The notes beneath the pieces were generated by a model, which saw only the letters and a program-made list of their open reading frames with translations, ran no database searches and was not told the DNA's origin. 64,000 bases of DNA. Origin: Sialis fuliginosa (lineage: Eukaryota > Arthropoda > Insecta > Megaloptera > Sialidae). How positions within the stretch are numbered: the stretch's first letter is position 1; each line of letters starts with the position of its first letter. The position numbers and the translations under genes were made by a program. Positions 26,326 through 39,031 of the stretch are shown here, in pieces. The stretch covers positions 12,836,501-12,900,500 of the forward strand of contig OY540822.1 of the NCBI GenBank assembly GCA_961205875.1, written 5' to 3'.

Positions 26326-27728
26326 AGATGTTTTATAATTTCAATTTTTAGATTTAATTACTAATTTTATAGCAAATGAAATATGAATTATTAATACAAA
26401 GATTTCCTGATGCCATTTGATATCCGGAAATAAAATCTACAATACGTTTTTATATTAATCCTTGAATATCTCCAATATTTAATACAATTTAGTCATTTGT
26501 GTTAATGCAAAAATAACGATTATTTCATAGATTATATCTATTCAATGAAAATTTCAATAAAATGCAAATCATTTAGTGAAGACGCATTGATTATTGCAAA
26601 CATAATTCGCAATTGCAGACTCAATTACAAATAATAATAATGATTTTTTAACAATACTGTGAGGTAATTATTGTAATAAAGCTGCAATTCTAACCTTAAC
26701 CTGCATTAACATTTGAAACTGGTAATATTTCAAACTGGTTTAACCAATTTATTCATTCAAATAAAAATAAACATATTAGATGATATTTCACCGTTATACG
26801 AATACAATTATTATTTTTATATTAATTTATTTAGTAACAATAAAATAATCATATTTGAATATCTAATAATAAAAAAAAAAACAATCCAATATTAAAATAA
26901 CAATGACTCGAGTCAATCAATTTATTGAAAACTATTGAAAGCGGGGAGATCAAAAGAAAAAAAAATTGTCTAGTCTATTGTTCCAATGTAAGAATAGATA
27001 AAGCTCTATACAACAAATTTAGTACATCTTAATTGTTCAATCTCTTAAAAAACATTACCGTCATTAAAAAATCACACTCTACATATATTAGGTATCATAA
27101 TTAAAAGAATATACAGGGGTAACCAAAATTATTTATGTGGAGCGAATTCAAGTGCATGGTCCTGAATTTCCTATTGATTTTAACTAGCCCTGTTTTTGTA
27201 TTTATGTATACAATAAATTCAAAAATGGTATAGGTATTGTAAATTTAGAGAAGATCCTTTTGATTAGTCATGTTAACACTTATGAATTGACATGCCCAGT
27301 TGGTGGCCTGTACAATGTACATTATAAGTGTTCATAAAGATGTCAATTAAAAAGAACAATAACTATTTTGCAATCGTTTATAACTAACATTAATAGCCAT
27401 TTATTGTTTAACAATTGATTTTCAACAGAAATTGTTCTCAAAGTGATAACTTATTTCAATTACGTATTGACTTAATTTGAATAAATACAATGTGTCTGGA
27501 CTTCTAGGCATTAAAATTACTGTGAAATAATAATTTATATTATAAGTTTTTTTGCAAACTTTCTGTAGTTTCCATAATTGATGTTATTATTATTATAAAC
27601 GTTAAAATATCTAATTTGGTTTCAAATCATTAAACATTACCAAAAAATTGCGTGCTTCGCTATTATAATACTTTTCACAAATAATTGTATTAATTTATTG
27701 AAATAATGCAACGGGATATTGTATAGAT

Positions 27729-27950
27729 CAAGCTTGTCTAACCCGCGGGCCACATGCGGCCCGCGAGGATAATTAAAAAAAAAATTATGCTAATAAATTT
27801 ACATTGAGATTAGTATGACTAAAAAAAAAAAAGGTTTTCAGTTTTTATTTTTCCTAATCTAACTCTCTATTTATTCAGTAAAATTAGGAATTGAAATTGA
27901 CGCGACCAAATAAAAAAAAGTACTCAGGTTCAAAAGGTTGGACACCTATG
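27729..27950 (+). mobile_element. hAT-like MITE A (222 bp)
   Basis: Begins CAAGCTTGTCTAACCCGCGG and ends GGTTGGACACCTATG. It is flanked on both sides by GTATAGAT (27721-27728 and 27951-27958), an 8-bp duplication typical of hAT elements. It shares GCCCGCGAGGATAAT and AATTGAAATTGACGCGAC with the reverse complement of element B. No transposase. Confidence 0.85.
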
Positions 27951-27958
27951 GTATAGAT

Positions 27959-28156
27959 CATAGATGTCCAACCTTTTCAACCTTTTGGGTCGCATAGCAG
28001 AAATTTTATTTTATTTAATTTACTAAGGGCCGCAGGCCAGAATATAAAACTGAGGACCTGTTTTTTTTTTAGTCGCGTCAATTTCAATTGTTTTATTATT
28101 ATTATCCTCGCGGGCCGCACCAAGGCTCCTCGAGGGCCGCAGGTTGGACAAGCTTG
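27959..28156 (-). mobile_element. hAT-like MITE B (198 bp), inverted relative to A
   Basis: Begins CATAGATGTCCAACCTTTTC and ends GGTTGGACAAGCTTG. It is flanked by GTATAGAT at 27951-27958 and 28157-28164. Its reverse complement is related to element A over the full length. Its right target copy ends 36 bp from the exon 4 donor of grh. The terminal TGTCCAACC core fits hAT ends. Confidence 0.85.
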
Positions 28157-28200
28157 GTATAGATAAAGTCACATCTAATTGTATAAATAAGTAAGTTTAC

Positions 28201-28908
28201 CTGAGGAATAGTATTTTGGTCACGCGGTGTGATTGCATCGGCTCCAATCCCGCTATCAGGACTGGGTAGGTCAACTGTGAGTCCCGTTGGTGCAGTGATG
28301 ACACCTTTGGTGTGGTATGATCCTTGGCGCACATAGCGTTCAAAAGACGCGGTCGCGGCACTTCCCGCGGCAACCCCGGTTGCCGACACGACAGACACTG
28401 GTCCGTCCGTATCAGCGTACGCGAGTTGCGAATGTCTTGCCGGAGCACTGTACACGGGCTCCGGGGTACCACTACCGGACGTAACGGTCGTAAAGTACTC
28501 GCGGTAATACGGATCCGAAACCGCGAACGTTGTCGAACTACCGGGCCGCAGATTCCCGCTCGAGTAACCGCCCGTTTGCGTGTACTGCGATCCGTGATCG
28601 TTGCTGTACGGTATCGGGGAAGGCGTCCCGCTGTTGCCACCGCTTCCCGGCGCGAATATGTGCGTCGTGTACATGGTCGACCCTTTCAGACCGTCCGAGT
28701 TCATCAACTCGACGGTACCGTCGCCGAGATGTTGGCTCGCACCGGAATGCGTCGATGTTGGAGTTCCGTTAACCGAACGGGACCCGTGCTGGGGACTTCC
28801 TAGACCTCGTTGTTGCTGTTGGAGTTCGTCCTTTATTACGGTCTGCCCGACCCCATGGCTGTTCACGTTCACCACTAGATCGGTCGGGTTTTGAGATACT
28901 ACGAGAAC
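28201..28908 (-). CDS. grh: Grainyhead exon 4: large Ser/Thr/Gly-rich activation exon
   Basis: This is the largest exon (236 codons, residues 243-478, phase 0 at both ends). The acceptor is TGCATAG|GTT and the donor CAG|GTAAAC. It starts VLVVSQNPTDLVVNVNS, then QTVIKDELQQQQRG, followed by a long Ser/Thr/Gly/Pro-rich stretch and LPSPDSGIGADAITPRDQ near the end. IKDE is a second sumoylation-like motif. The exon is far more GC- and CpG-rich than its flanks, which creates long antisense ORFs on the plus strand; these are shadows. A pair of hAT-like MITEs lies just inside the downstream intron, so ORFs running past 28201 translate transposon sequence. Confidence 0.9.
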
Positions 28909-29442
28909 CTATGCACACACACAAACATATCTCAGATTAATTTCAGCTCCATACACGTATATAAATACGAATGCGTGTTATTTATCTAACTATTTTTAAC
29001 AAACATTAATTAAAATATAAGAATTCTTAATTCAGCAGTAAAAATATCTTTCCGCCTTGTAGAAAACAATACTAATTAACCGTATTATAAGCAGTTAAAC
29101 TAAAATCTTAAATTTGACATTGACCATATACATATATAAAGGTCAGTTACAAATTTGTATAAATTACATTATATAACATATGTATATTTCTTTAAGAAAA
29201 AACAAATGTAAACAAAGATTTATAATCTAAATTTTCACACTAAAATGTCCAAAAATCAAGTATCATTTTAGTGTTTGTATAAACAATCACATTAAATCTT
29301 TAAACAACACTGATATTTTATCACCAGCACAATTTAACATCACTGAAACGAATCAACAATGCACATTTACCGCCTAAACGAGAAGGGTAACGGGTAACGG
29401 GTAACGGGTAACGGGTAACGAATAACAAACAACAATCTTCAC
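28909..29442 (-). other. grh intron 3
   Basis: Short AT-rich intron with a 7-bp GGGTAAC microsatellite at 29385-29420 near its 5' end. Nothing else is recognisable. Confidence 0.6.
29385..29420. repeat. Microsatellite (GGGTAAC)n, about 5 units
   Basis: Five consecutive perfect copies of GGGTAAC on the plus strand. It starts 22 bp from the exon 3 donor on the intron side. On the transcript strand it reads CCCGTTA repeats. Confidence 0.9.
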
Positions 29443-29773
29443 CTTGTGTCGTGTAGGTTTTCCACTGATAATAATTCCTTGCGAATTGGTCGAGTCGAGT
29501 ATCGGAGAGCCTTGTTCGATTCTCCGCGGATGACTCAGGTCCTCGGGCTCCCTTTTGACAATCTGAAGACTGGCTCCAGAGCCTACAGGTTGGTACGCAC
29601 TGTGTTGATTAATAAACAGTCCCTGAATCGAATCCTGACTGCTCAACTGTCCGCCGGACGTAGCGAGGCCAGAAGGAGGTGCTGATAATTCCAAACCCGA
29701 CCCCCCTTGAAGCCCATTCGCCGACTTCAGTGATGACGTAAGCATACCGCCACTTCCCCCCTGCGCACCGCTG
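29443..29773 (-). CDS. grh: Grainyhead exon 3: Gly/Ser-rich activation region with KREPEDL
   Basis: The exon encodes residues 133-242, from SGAQGGSGG to GKPTRHK, and joins exon 2 in phase (TC+C = Ser). The donor is AAG|GTGAAG, weaker than its neighbours. Low-complexity Gly/Ser/Gln sequence surrounds LQIVKREPEDLSHP, which resembles the KREPEDL segment of Drosophila Grh. VKRE also fits the sumoylation consensus (hydrophobic-K-x-E). The acceptor is a tandem NAGNAG (ACAGCAG), so a form lacking one serine and starting at 29770 is possible. A 7-bp repeat (GGGTAAC) begins about 20 bp inside the downstream intron. Confidence 0.85.
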
Positions 29774-31274
29774 CTGTAACATATTACATATATACATTAC
29801 AAACAGTCTCTGACGGATAGACAGTTGACACTTAACGCATATGTATGTCTGTTTATATCGATCAATTATTTACGATATTTTCTTATTTCTTGTATTTATT
29901 TATAGAAAATTAATCCTATATCAATATTTATTTAAATCAAATCAAACATACATATATAGAATGTCGAGCAGTATTTTTTCAAATTCTACTTAATAATTAC
30001 GAAAATAGCAATGTGAAATTTGTAGGAAATAATAGAGTGCAATTTAGAAAAAAAATCATATCTATATCAAAAGTATTCGAAAAAATGTACTCGTTCTTCG
30101 AAGTTGGGACACCATATATAATGTTTTTTTAATTTTTTTATTTATAAACTCGCACAAGTAAGAAAAATGCACTATTTGAAATATAAATAATCTAGATGAC
30201 ATTGATTTATAAAAAAAAACAAGTTTAAAAAAGAAACAAGTATTTATAATATAAAACAGACACAGAAATTTATATATAAAAAAACAAGTACATTTTTATT
30301 GATCAACCTTTGGTTTGTTGAACTTTATATATATATAATTATAATACATATTTATAATTTATGTATACATGCATTGAAGTTACTAATATATTTATCTCAA
30401 ATAAAAAAATAAGTTAAAGCGCTTAACAAATAGGATTACCAGAATATTGTCAAATATTTTATTTTAAAAAACTGTAATTACTAAAAATGATCAACAGTTA
30501 GTTACGTCAATAAAAATATGTAAATCTTAAATTATTGCCTCAAATACCAGTTTATTTGATTTAGCATTTGGAAATTTATAATTATAAAATATATACGTAA
30601 AATCAAAGGGGTTTGATTGAATGTGTTTTTGTTTTTTTATAAAAAATAAAAGCAAATTCGGTGGTAGCATAAAAACAAATAAAAATTTTACCTGTAAAAA
30701 TAGAAATATTTTATAATGGCAATAAATATCATTTACTACTTTTTATGTAAATCAAATTGAAAGGGTATAAAATAACCCCCTGCAACTTTATTTAGTACAC
30801 GTTTTTTTATTTGTATTACACCATTAAAAACTTCTATTATTTTATGTGATGTTTTTGGTTAATACAAAATATAGCCTGAGGAAAGGTTACAATGATAAAA
30901 AAATAAATCAAAAAGGAAGAAAATTCATTCGAATACCGTAGATGATACTTCGGATTAAGCCTATATAAATTTAACATATACAAAAGATTCATCCAGACAT
31001 AAAAAAGCAATAAATATTATGTGAATGACATTTTAAATACGAAAAGAAATTCGGTTTTAGATGTATTTTTCATACACAAGGTTAAATATAGATATTACTA
31101 TATATTTCTTATTTTATATCAACACATTTCTTCTTATTCTTCTTGTATTTATTTATCGTTTAAATTAAATTTTGCAACAAAAATTGGCGTACCAAGAAAA
31201 CTTTTATAGGACCACCTTAACATATACTAGTGTAGTAAAAAATAAGTCTGTCAAATTGATAATATTGGAATTTG

Positions 31275-31340
31275 GTCGTGTTATCGGCCAACGTTTCGTC
31301 ACACATTGCAGTGGATATCTTCAGGGCTCTTCTAAAAGAA
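31275..31340 (-). repeat. Penelope-like / hammerhead-like repeat fragment
   Basis: The minus strand reads GCCCTGAAGATATCCACTGC, then AATGTGTGACGAAACGTTGG, then CCGATA. The CTGAAGA...CGAAACGTTGG arrangement is shared with two inverted fragments at 49780-49925. It resembles the terminal-repeat motif of Penelope-like retroelements, in which hammerhead ribozymes are known. No reverse transcriptase is present. Confidence 0.4.
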
Positions 31341-33172
31341 GAGATTGTTTTAGTAAGTAAGAACTTTAATTTTAAATATAGTCATTTTTTGCGCAATTAC
31401 TACCTAATTAAAACTAATTGAATTAACAAAATTATATAATTCAATGTTAATTTCATTGAAAAAGGTCAATTTCAATTTGTTGCAGAAAACAGAAGTGTAA
31501 AAGAACTGAAACAATAGACAAATTAACATATGAGAAGGCTTGCCGGTTATTTAAAATTAAATACTTAAAAAATTTTATGTTTCTATTTCCTAGTGTATTT
31601 AATGGAGTAATTATTATTTCATAAATACCATAAATTCAGACAAGAGAAAGCTGTTATCGATGCCTATTTTTATAAAGATTTATTTTATATGTATAGCAGC
31701 ATATGTGTGCGCACTGGCGAATCGAGAGAAGGGGTACTGGGGCGCGTGTCCCCCATTTCGATATTTGCATGTAAAAAAAATTATTATTTTCATAGATTTT
31801 TGTATACCTACGTAGTAATTTTTATGCAATAAATAGTATATTTTATTTAAAAAATATATACACATCATTTTAAATAGTGATAGGGAAAGAGACGCAAGCT
31901 TGGAGGGGGGGGGTATATTTATTGATTTGTCAAGAATATAGTATACTAATAAATTACTTATTGTCAGATAATAATTTTAATTAGAAAATCACAAAAAGGA
32001 AAGTTACTCCTTTGAACTTCTATATGTATATAAAATAATAATTTTTACTACCTATAACATTTAAAATAAAATAAAAATTTAATTTGTCTTTTTATATAAC
32101 GAAAGTCAAACAATGATCTTATTTTTGTCATTACCTACTTATCAAAAGAGCTAATATGTGTACAAATACATTCATATGTGTCCACCCACATAATTAAATT
32201 TTAAAATACAAGAAGTGGACATGTCAAAATTTTTATATATTTCATTCAATTAAATTCAGTGACAAAATAGTTTCATTCAGTGGCGTAGTTAGCAAAATAC
32301 ATTATATATTACAATTTTTTAAATTCTGCCACATCAATTATAATATTTTTTATATCAGATAAACTAAACTAATTATACAGTTCTGAGTTTTCAAATAGTG
32401 AAATTCTTATCAAAATAGTGAACAGACAGATAGACAATATTTCTAAAAATCTATCAAATTGAATTATATTGTCAAATTATTATAATTATTATAAATATGT
32501 AATGTATAATATATAATATTATATAAATTTGAAAAAGAACTGTAGATATAAATGTTGAGCTATTATTTTAATGGCCGCAGTAATGTGATTTGAGCTCATT
32601 GAGTTGCTGACAACGTTGACAATATTTTTTTACTCTCTATAATATTAATTAGCGAATGTAAGCATCGTGCAACATATAGACGGCCGATAATGACCGCTCC
32701 ATACATAAATGGTCACTTCTACCATCATTCCATAGCACGCACAGACACACGCACACACGCGTGATTCTTGGAATCGATTCTTTCGATTTTGTAAACTTGA
32801 CGTCGATGCAATTGCACATAATAAACAATCTTTAGTTTATAAATAGCATTATGTACTACATACGTGCATTTATAAAGATATATCTTCAGTAAGTTTTTAA
32901 TTTTTAACCGGAGTACTCCGGGATACCGGTATTCAAAATTATCGTACTATCAACGGGGAATTTTATACTAAATACAACTGTGAGATCAAAATTTATGTTT
33001 ATATAATAAAATTGCATTAGGTGAACATTTAATCCTTAATATAATATTTTGTTAATAATGTTTCCTTTTAAAACAATATTCTCTGTTTTAAACAATATTT
33101 TCTTTTGATTTACGTAAACTTTTTATGTGTGTTGTCAAATAATAAAATATCTTTCTAACGCTATCCGGGATA

Positions 33173-33375
33173 AAAATTTTAGTGATCAAATCAGATCTGA
33201 ATTTTGAGACAAACTTATATTTTTTCATCTGCGGAGACCTGTAAAGATCTATAACGATCTACAAAGATCTCTAGAGATCGTTGTAGATTGTGATAGAGAT
33301 TCAAACGTTGAAAATTCTATGATTTTGTCTCAAAATGCAGATATATCAAGATCTGATTTGATCAGTAAAAATTAC
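33173..33375. mobile_element. Inverted-repeat element with GATC-rich centre
   Basis: The left arm is TTTTAGTGATCAAATCAGATCTG with TTTTGAGACAAA. The right arm is its near reverse complement (TTTGTCTCAAAA, then AGATCTGATTTGATCAGTAAAA). The centre (33240-33300) is a second palindrome built of AGATCT and CGATCT repeats. This fits a foldback MITE. Confidence 0.7.
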
Positions 33376-34812
33376 TCGAGTTAAATGCAACAAAACATAT
33401 TCATATACTTGATATGATGGCCAACAAGAATATTTATAAATATAGTAAAGTCGAAAAGTATATTTTCCCTCTACTCCTCCTTACATTAGAGTATTTATTT
33501 GATAAAAAAATTGATCAAACTGAACTATAAAATTGTTTTTTTTTTTCTTCACAAATTTGTTGTCGGCAGGCTTGGTCCTAGTCCGACAGCTCAGTAGTAT
33601 TATAAAATTGTTTGAAGTTGATAGTTTGTATGTAATAATATTTAGTTAAATATAATTGGAATAATAAAGATAATGTATAAAAACACATTAAAATAACACC
33701 TTTTATTTAAGTAATGTATAAGTACACTATTATATTGTAAAAGGTATAGATGGTATCTACACGATCGAAGGATTATTTATATAAATATGCGATAGGGGGT
33801 AATAAATAATAACTCTACGTGCCGAGAAATTACTCTATAAATCTTGAGTTTGTGCGAAAGTGACTATTAAATGCGAGATAATACCACAATTTATAACAAA
33901 ATAACAATAAGACAGCTTAATCTAGCGAACATCGCCTCAAAGCGACCTCAAGTAGCCATAAAGCTACTGATACTTATTATATATAAAATACATTTTATCT
34001 AGTATTACTTCCGTGTATTTGCATTGTTTCAGAAACACTGGTTTATTTGATTAAACAATATTAAATAAAATCTCTACTAAAATATACGTTGCTCTGGGTT
34101 AATTTTTACTTTAAGTTTTTTTCAAAAAAGTTTTCTAAAAATATTACAATACTTTATATTAAGAAATGTGTCAATTATTTGTATATACGTAAAAAAATTT
34201 ACATAAAAATGTAAAAGTAACTTTAGATATATAGGTATACAAAAATCCATTCTTAATAAATTTAATAGCAGAATCTTACGCAAACATTGAAAATTTGTGT
34301 CAAAAATATATAAATGTCACTACACGAAATATACCCACGAAAAATATATAAACATTACGTTTCATTGTGGCTTGAAAATGTGCCCAACCAACAAACATAA
34401 AAAAAGAAAAAGAAAGAAATAAGTGTCAAAGATTTGGTATAGTGATTATATACATATATACATATGTATCTCTTTATAAATAAAGCCAAGAAATCTGTAA
34501 AAAGGTACATATACATTTTACATATTACACGACACCATATATTACAATTTCACATTACATATGTTACCGCTAACAGATAGACAGAGAGAGATGGCAAATT
34601 ATTTCATGTAGGTACTATTAAACAGTTGATCTCACTTGTAAAAATTCGTTTAACTGTTAAGAAGAAGTAATTCCCCAGATAGAAATTATAATAATAGTTG
34701 TTAATGTACCTCATTTATATTAATCAAAAAATATTGTTTGTTTATTATTTTAATCTTTATTTATATTCAACATATGCGTACGTAACTAATATGGAATTTT
34801 CTTATTAACATA

Positions 34813-35327
34813 TAAGGTAAAGGCACGCTATAAGAGCAAGTTTTTGTTTTTTTTCAATAAATGGGCTTGTTTTTTGTAATTCTCATTAACTCATGTTACT
34901 AATAAAACAAGTAACTCTTTATTTAATCAATTTAATTACCAAAGTCTGCAAATATAGTTTGTTTTTTAAATTACAGCCTTTCTCCAACAATGGATAAAAT
35001 AAAACCAGTGGTGGACACTTGCTACTTGTACTACGACAGAAAATATACAAAAGAAAAAATCGTCAAATTTGAAACAATGTACAACAGTTGCTATGATAAT
35101 ATAATAATTAATAAATAAATTATACTAATAATTACTTTAAATATCCACCATTTTGACACCTATTGGCCGATTGTCATCAAATCACGCTGGAAGACAGTTA
35201 AATGTATATAAATTAATATTCAGAAATAGTAGTAATTAAATATCAACACATATTTCTATAATTCAGTACATTTAATTTAAAAATTGCCATTACTGAGGTC
35301 CTTGCCAAGACTGGTGCCATTACCTTA
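34813..35327 (+). mobile_element. MITE family I, copy 2
   Basis: Left end TAAGGTAAAGGCAC (with an internal loss of CAGTTATGGC next to it) and right end GACTGGTGCCATTACCTTA. It contains the family marker GGCCGATTGTCATCAAATCA. TA at both edges fits a TA target duplication. Confidence 0.85.
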
Positions 35328-38300
35328 CAGTATTTTTTTACTTCTGAACGTAAATAAATACCTATGGTCTTACGTCGTTACATGATAATTCACGTTTTGG
35401 ACATTTTCTGATTAATATTCTTCTGAGAAATCATTGATGTTTCAAAATGAAAATATTATGAAAAAATAATTTTGTGGTAAAAAATACACATTACTATTTA
35501 TTTCGCGTATTGTTTAAAAATTAGCATCGATTTGTAATTTATTTTTTGTTATTCGAAAATAATTACAGTTTATAAGCAATTATAATAAACATTAATTTGT
35601 TTAAATTATGTCCAAAATATACTCATAAATATAAATACTTATTATTCACAACAATCCAAATTCATTCTTTTTTCTTTGACCATTTAAAAAATATAATAAA
35701 TAAAAAACATCTACATTTTAAAATTTATTTTTTAAAAGTTTTCGTTTCTGTTTTACCTAATATTTAATTTATACAAATAAATAAAAAGAGGGTTAGAATT
35801 AAATGCAAAATAAACGTAAATTGCGATAGTCATTTAAAGATTAAAAAAAATGTTTAAATTTACAATCTTTAAAACTATCTGATCTTATTATAAAAACCTA
35901 CTGAGACTTTAGTACTACCCTATTTTTTATGTATGTATATATCTTTTCATTATCTTCATTGTAAGGATGAGTATACAATAAAGAAAACAATTCATTCGGA
36001 AGGGTTACCAACTTAACAATACATGTATCTCCATATAATAATTCTTTATCTTTCTGATTCAACAGATATGTTAAAATACTATTCTGTATGTAACAAAGAT
36101 AGATATATCCTTATACCCTTTCTAATACGACTCATCAAAATTTTGCAATATGTGTCTTTACACTGTGATTTTTGTTTATACGAAATTCGATTTTGATTGC
36201 TACAAAGTCTAAGATCCTGGAATTTAGTTTGAATCAGAATCAATTAAAAACTAGTATTAATATAATAATTTAATTATATACTGCTTAACCGATCTGACTG
36301 AAATTTTCATTACATTAAAAATAATTAAAGTTATATATTATAATAGTAATAAAATATACGATTTTAAGGTACTTACTAAGAAAAAAATACGCTACCTTAA
36401 TATAGAAAATATTTTCTACCCCTTCATAGTGAATAAAAATAATATAAAAAAAAAACAGTAATAATTTATATTATTATGTATAACGTTTTATGCATACGGC
36501 AATAAATAATAATTTGGTACATGAAAACGAAGCAACCCCTAAAGAATAGTGAGTCGCGCCCTAGAGGTGTTGATCCAAATATTTAAATTCTTGTTTCCGA
36601 CCCATTGGTTTAGTCAGACGCTCTTTTCGATCTACACACACACAAATATTATAGATGTAGGTAGCGTGTAGAAAAATATATGATGTGGAAAAAACCCACT
36701 TATAATATGTATTGAAATTTTTGTTTTTAGATTTTTGTAATTTTATAACATGGAATAAGTAAAAATATCTCTAATTTTTTCAGATGATTTTTTTTAAACG
36801 AAAAATTCGTAAAAATTTGAGGGTGGTTTTTATCCCTTCAATAACATGTATAAAAATAGATTCAATTGAATTACAAATTCACCAAGTTTTATCAAAATCG
36901 GTGAAGTGATAAAACATAATTATTAACTTTTTTGAAAAATTTGCGTGTTTTTTATCATAGTTGTGGGAAATTTCTGAGCATATGAGAATTCAAGCTGTTA
37001 CGGCTGGACTTTCTACTGTCATAGAAATTTCCCTGATTTCCAACCAAATTCCCTGACTTTCTAGTAAAAATCCTTTTCCTAATTTTCCAAAAAGTAATTA
37101 ATGATTAATGATTGTAAGATTTAAATTTAAGACAATTAAAATTAAAAAATAACCTGAAACCAGCGTTAAGTGAAATAATAATAAATTATGAATAGTAAAA
37201 AAATTAATAAATCCATGCCTATATTTATTTTTTATAATTTGCAAGAGGGGGGGGGGAGTAACTGCAAGGCCCTAGGCTCTTTAGCCTTATGTTAGTCCAG
37301 TACTAAGAGATTTAAAGAATCATATCTACGTTTTTTATCGTAATTATTTAATTAAAATAAAAAAAAACTTAAGCTGCAGTAAATCTGTATTAATAACATA
37401 AAATGTTTATAAATTCAGTTATAAATCAATAGAATGTGTATGTATAATGTATATATGTATGATATTTAATTAAATAATAGAAAATAAAAGACCGCAACAT
37501 GTTTTTACACCTGCTTAGTTTTCTGAATGAATTTTTAAACCAGTTAGGTGCGATAGATATTATACAGAAGCTGCTATAAAAACGTTCGATAAGCCTAACT
37601 TCAACTTGCATTGTCGGCGAATCTGTTTCAAGTATTGTTATATTTGTCATCTATAACTACACTGTTTTTATGCGGTAGGGAAGGGTTAAGCCTAGAGGAT
37701 TTGTAATACGATGCTATCCTAGTTTTCTCTTGAAGGGAACGTGCTAAGGTATTTTTATTAGGCTTGGAGAATCTATAACTGAACTTTTAGCATAGGGGTG
37801 TAGAATTTAACTACGGTACATAGGGATTTCAATGATATTTCAGACATATGCAAATATTTTATCTCAAGCATATCGAAATTTTATCATAATTACAAAAAAA
37901 AGATTTATTCAATTTATTTTTTTTTTTACAAAAAAAGGTCTTGTACTATTTACCGGACTATACGTATTTTTGGGCGCTGAAAACGAATTTGGCAATAAAA
38001 AAACTTGATTTTTTTGTATCGTTGTTTGACTATTTTTGATCGAGTTACAATTTAATATTCTAAGCTTTCCAAATCTGCTCTTAGAAGTTTTTTATAATAG
38101 ATAATAATTAATTTGTTCCTTCGTTTTAGGTGTTCAATGTTAAAATTGTAGTTTTTGCTTTAATCGCAAATAACTCAATCAAATTTGGTTGTAAAGCGAT
38201 GTAGAGTAAAGTCATTAATTAGATTTAGTAAAAAATTAAAATTTATATTTTTTTACAATTTTTTTACTGTAGCAAAACATTTTGGGTGTCAACGAGCTTA

Positions 38301-39031
38301 TTTTAAGATTTTCAGCGGCCAATTAAAATCTGTTTATAAATTTATTAATTACCTGCCAAATCGGCTTCATATATAAAATACATTTTCGATTTACTGGAGT
38401 CGAAGATGACGTAACTTTGGGTAAAATTTTGTGATTGTATTTTTCGATAACGTTCAAAATTATAGTAGCTAAATAAATTTAATTATATATTATTAGGGCG
38501 CTTATTTTCATAGCTTCAGGTTACAAATTCTAAATCTATATATGATTATTAATAGCTGAAAGCATGTTTAAATTAAATTAATACTCATTTTAAAAGATAA
38601 ATGAAAATTCCTTGGACGTATAATAATTCATAATTTAATTTATCATTAATTTGTGTAACAATTATACACAATTAAAATTAATCTTGCATATTTAAACGAG
38701 AATCATCTTATATCATCTTCATAATTTGCACATAATTCAATTTTCCATTAGTATGAATGTAAAATTACTAAAAACAATTGCAGTGTGTGACAAATTAAGG
38801 TCTTGGAGAAGGACAATAGATAGAGTTCTCAGTACACAAGTGACTGTTATCTCTTTCTCGCATCGGTGTAAGGTTCAATAAGAAATATCTTGTATATTTA
38901 TAGTATATATGCATGTATGTGCAGCGATATAGCTACGCTGTTAATAATGAGTAAGCAATGACGAATTGCACTGTACCATGATAACCGGTGCTTCATCCAT
39001 GGTTGTAATCGATTTATTTGCATGTAAATTG

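Larger units (their letters stand above)
25666..28200 (-). other. grh intron 4
   Basis: Contains a foldback element (25800-26325) near the exon 5 acceptor and a double hAT-like insertion (27729-28156) near the exon 4 donor. Between them is AT-rich sequence without a supported gene. Confidence 0.6.

Noticed and set aside
28197-28640. Minus-strand 147-codon ORF in another frame
   Set aside because: Frame-shifted shadow of exon 4; the grh frame has family similarity and matching splice phases.
28324-28894. Three plus-strand ORFs of 80-159 codons
   Set aside because: They are antisense shadows of the GC-rich grh exon 4, Arg/Ser/Cys-rich without domains, and have no splice or promoter support.
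29385-29420. GGGTAAC repeats as interstitial telomere sequence
   Set aside because: The unit differs from the insect TTAGG repeat and is a short local microsatellite.
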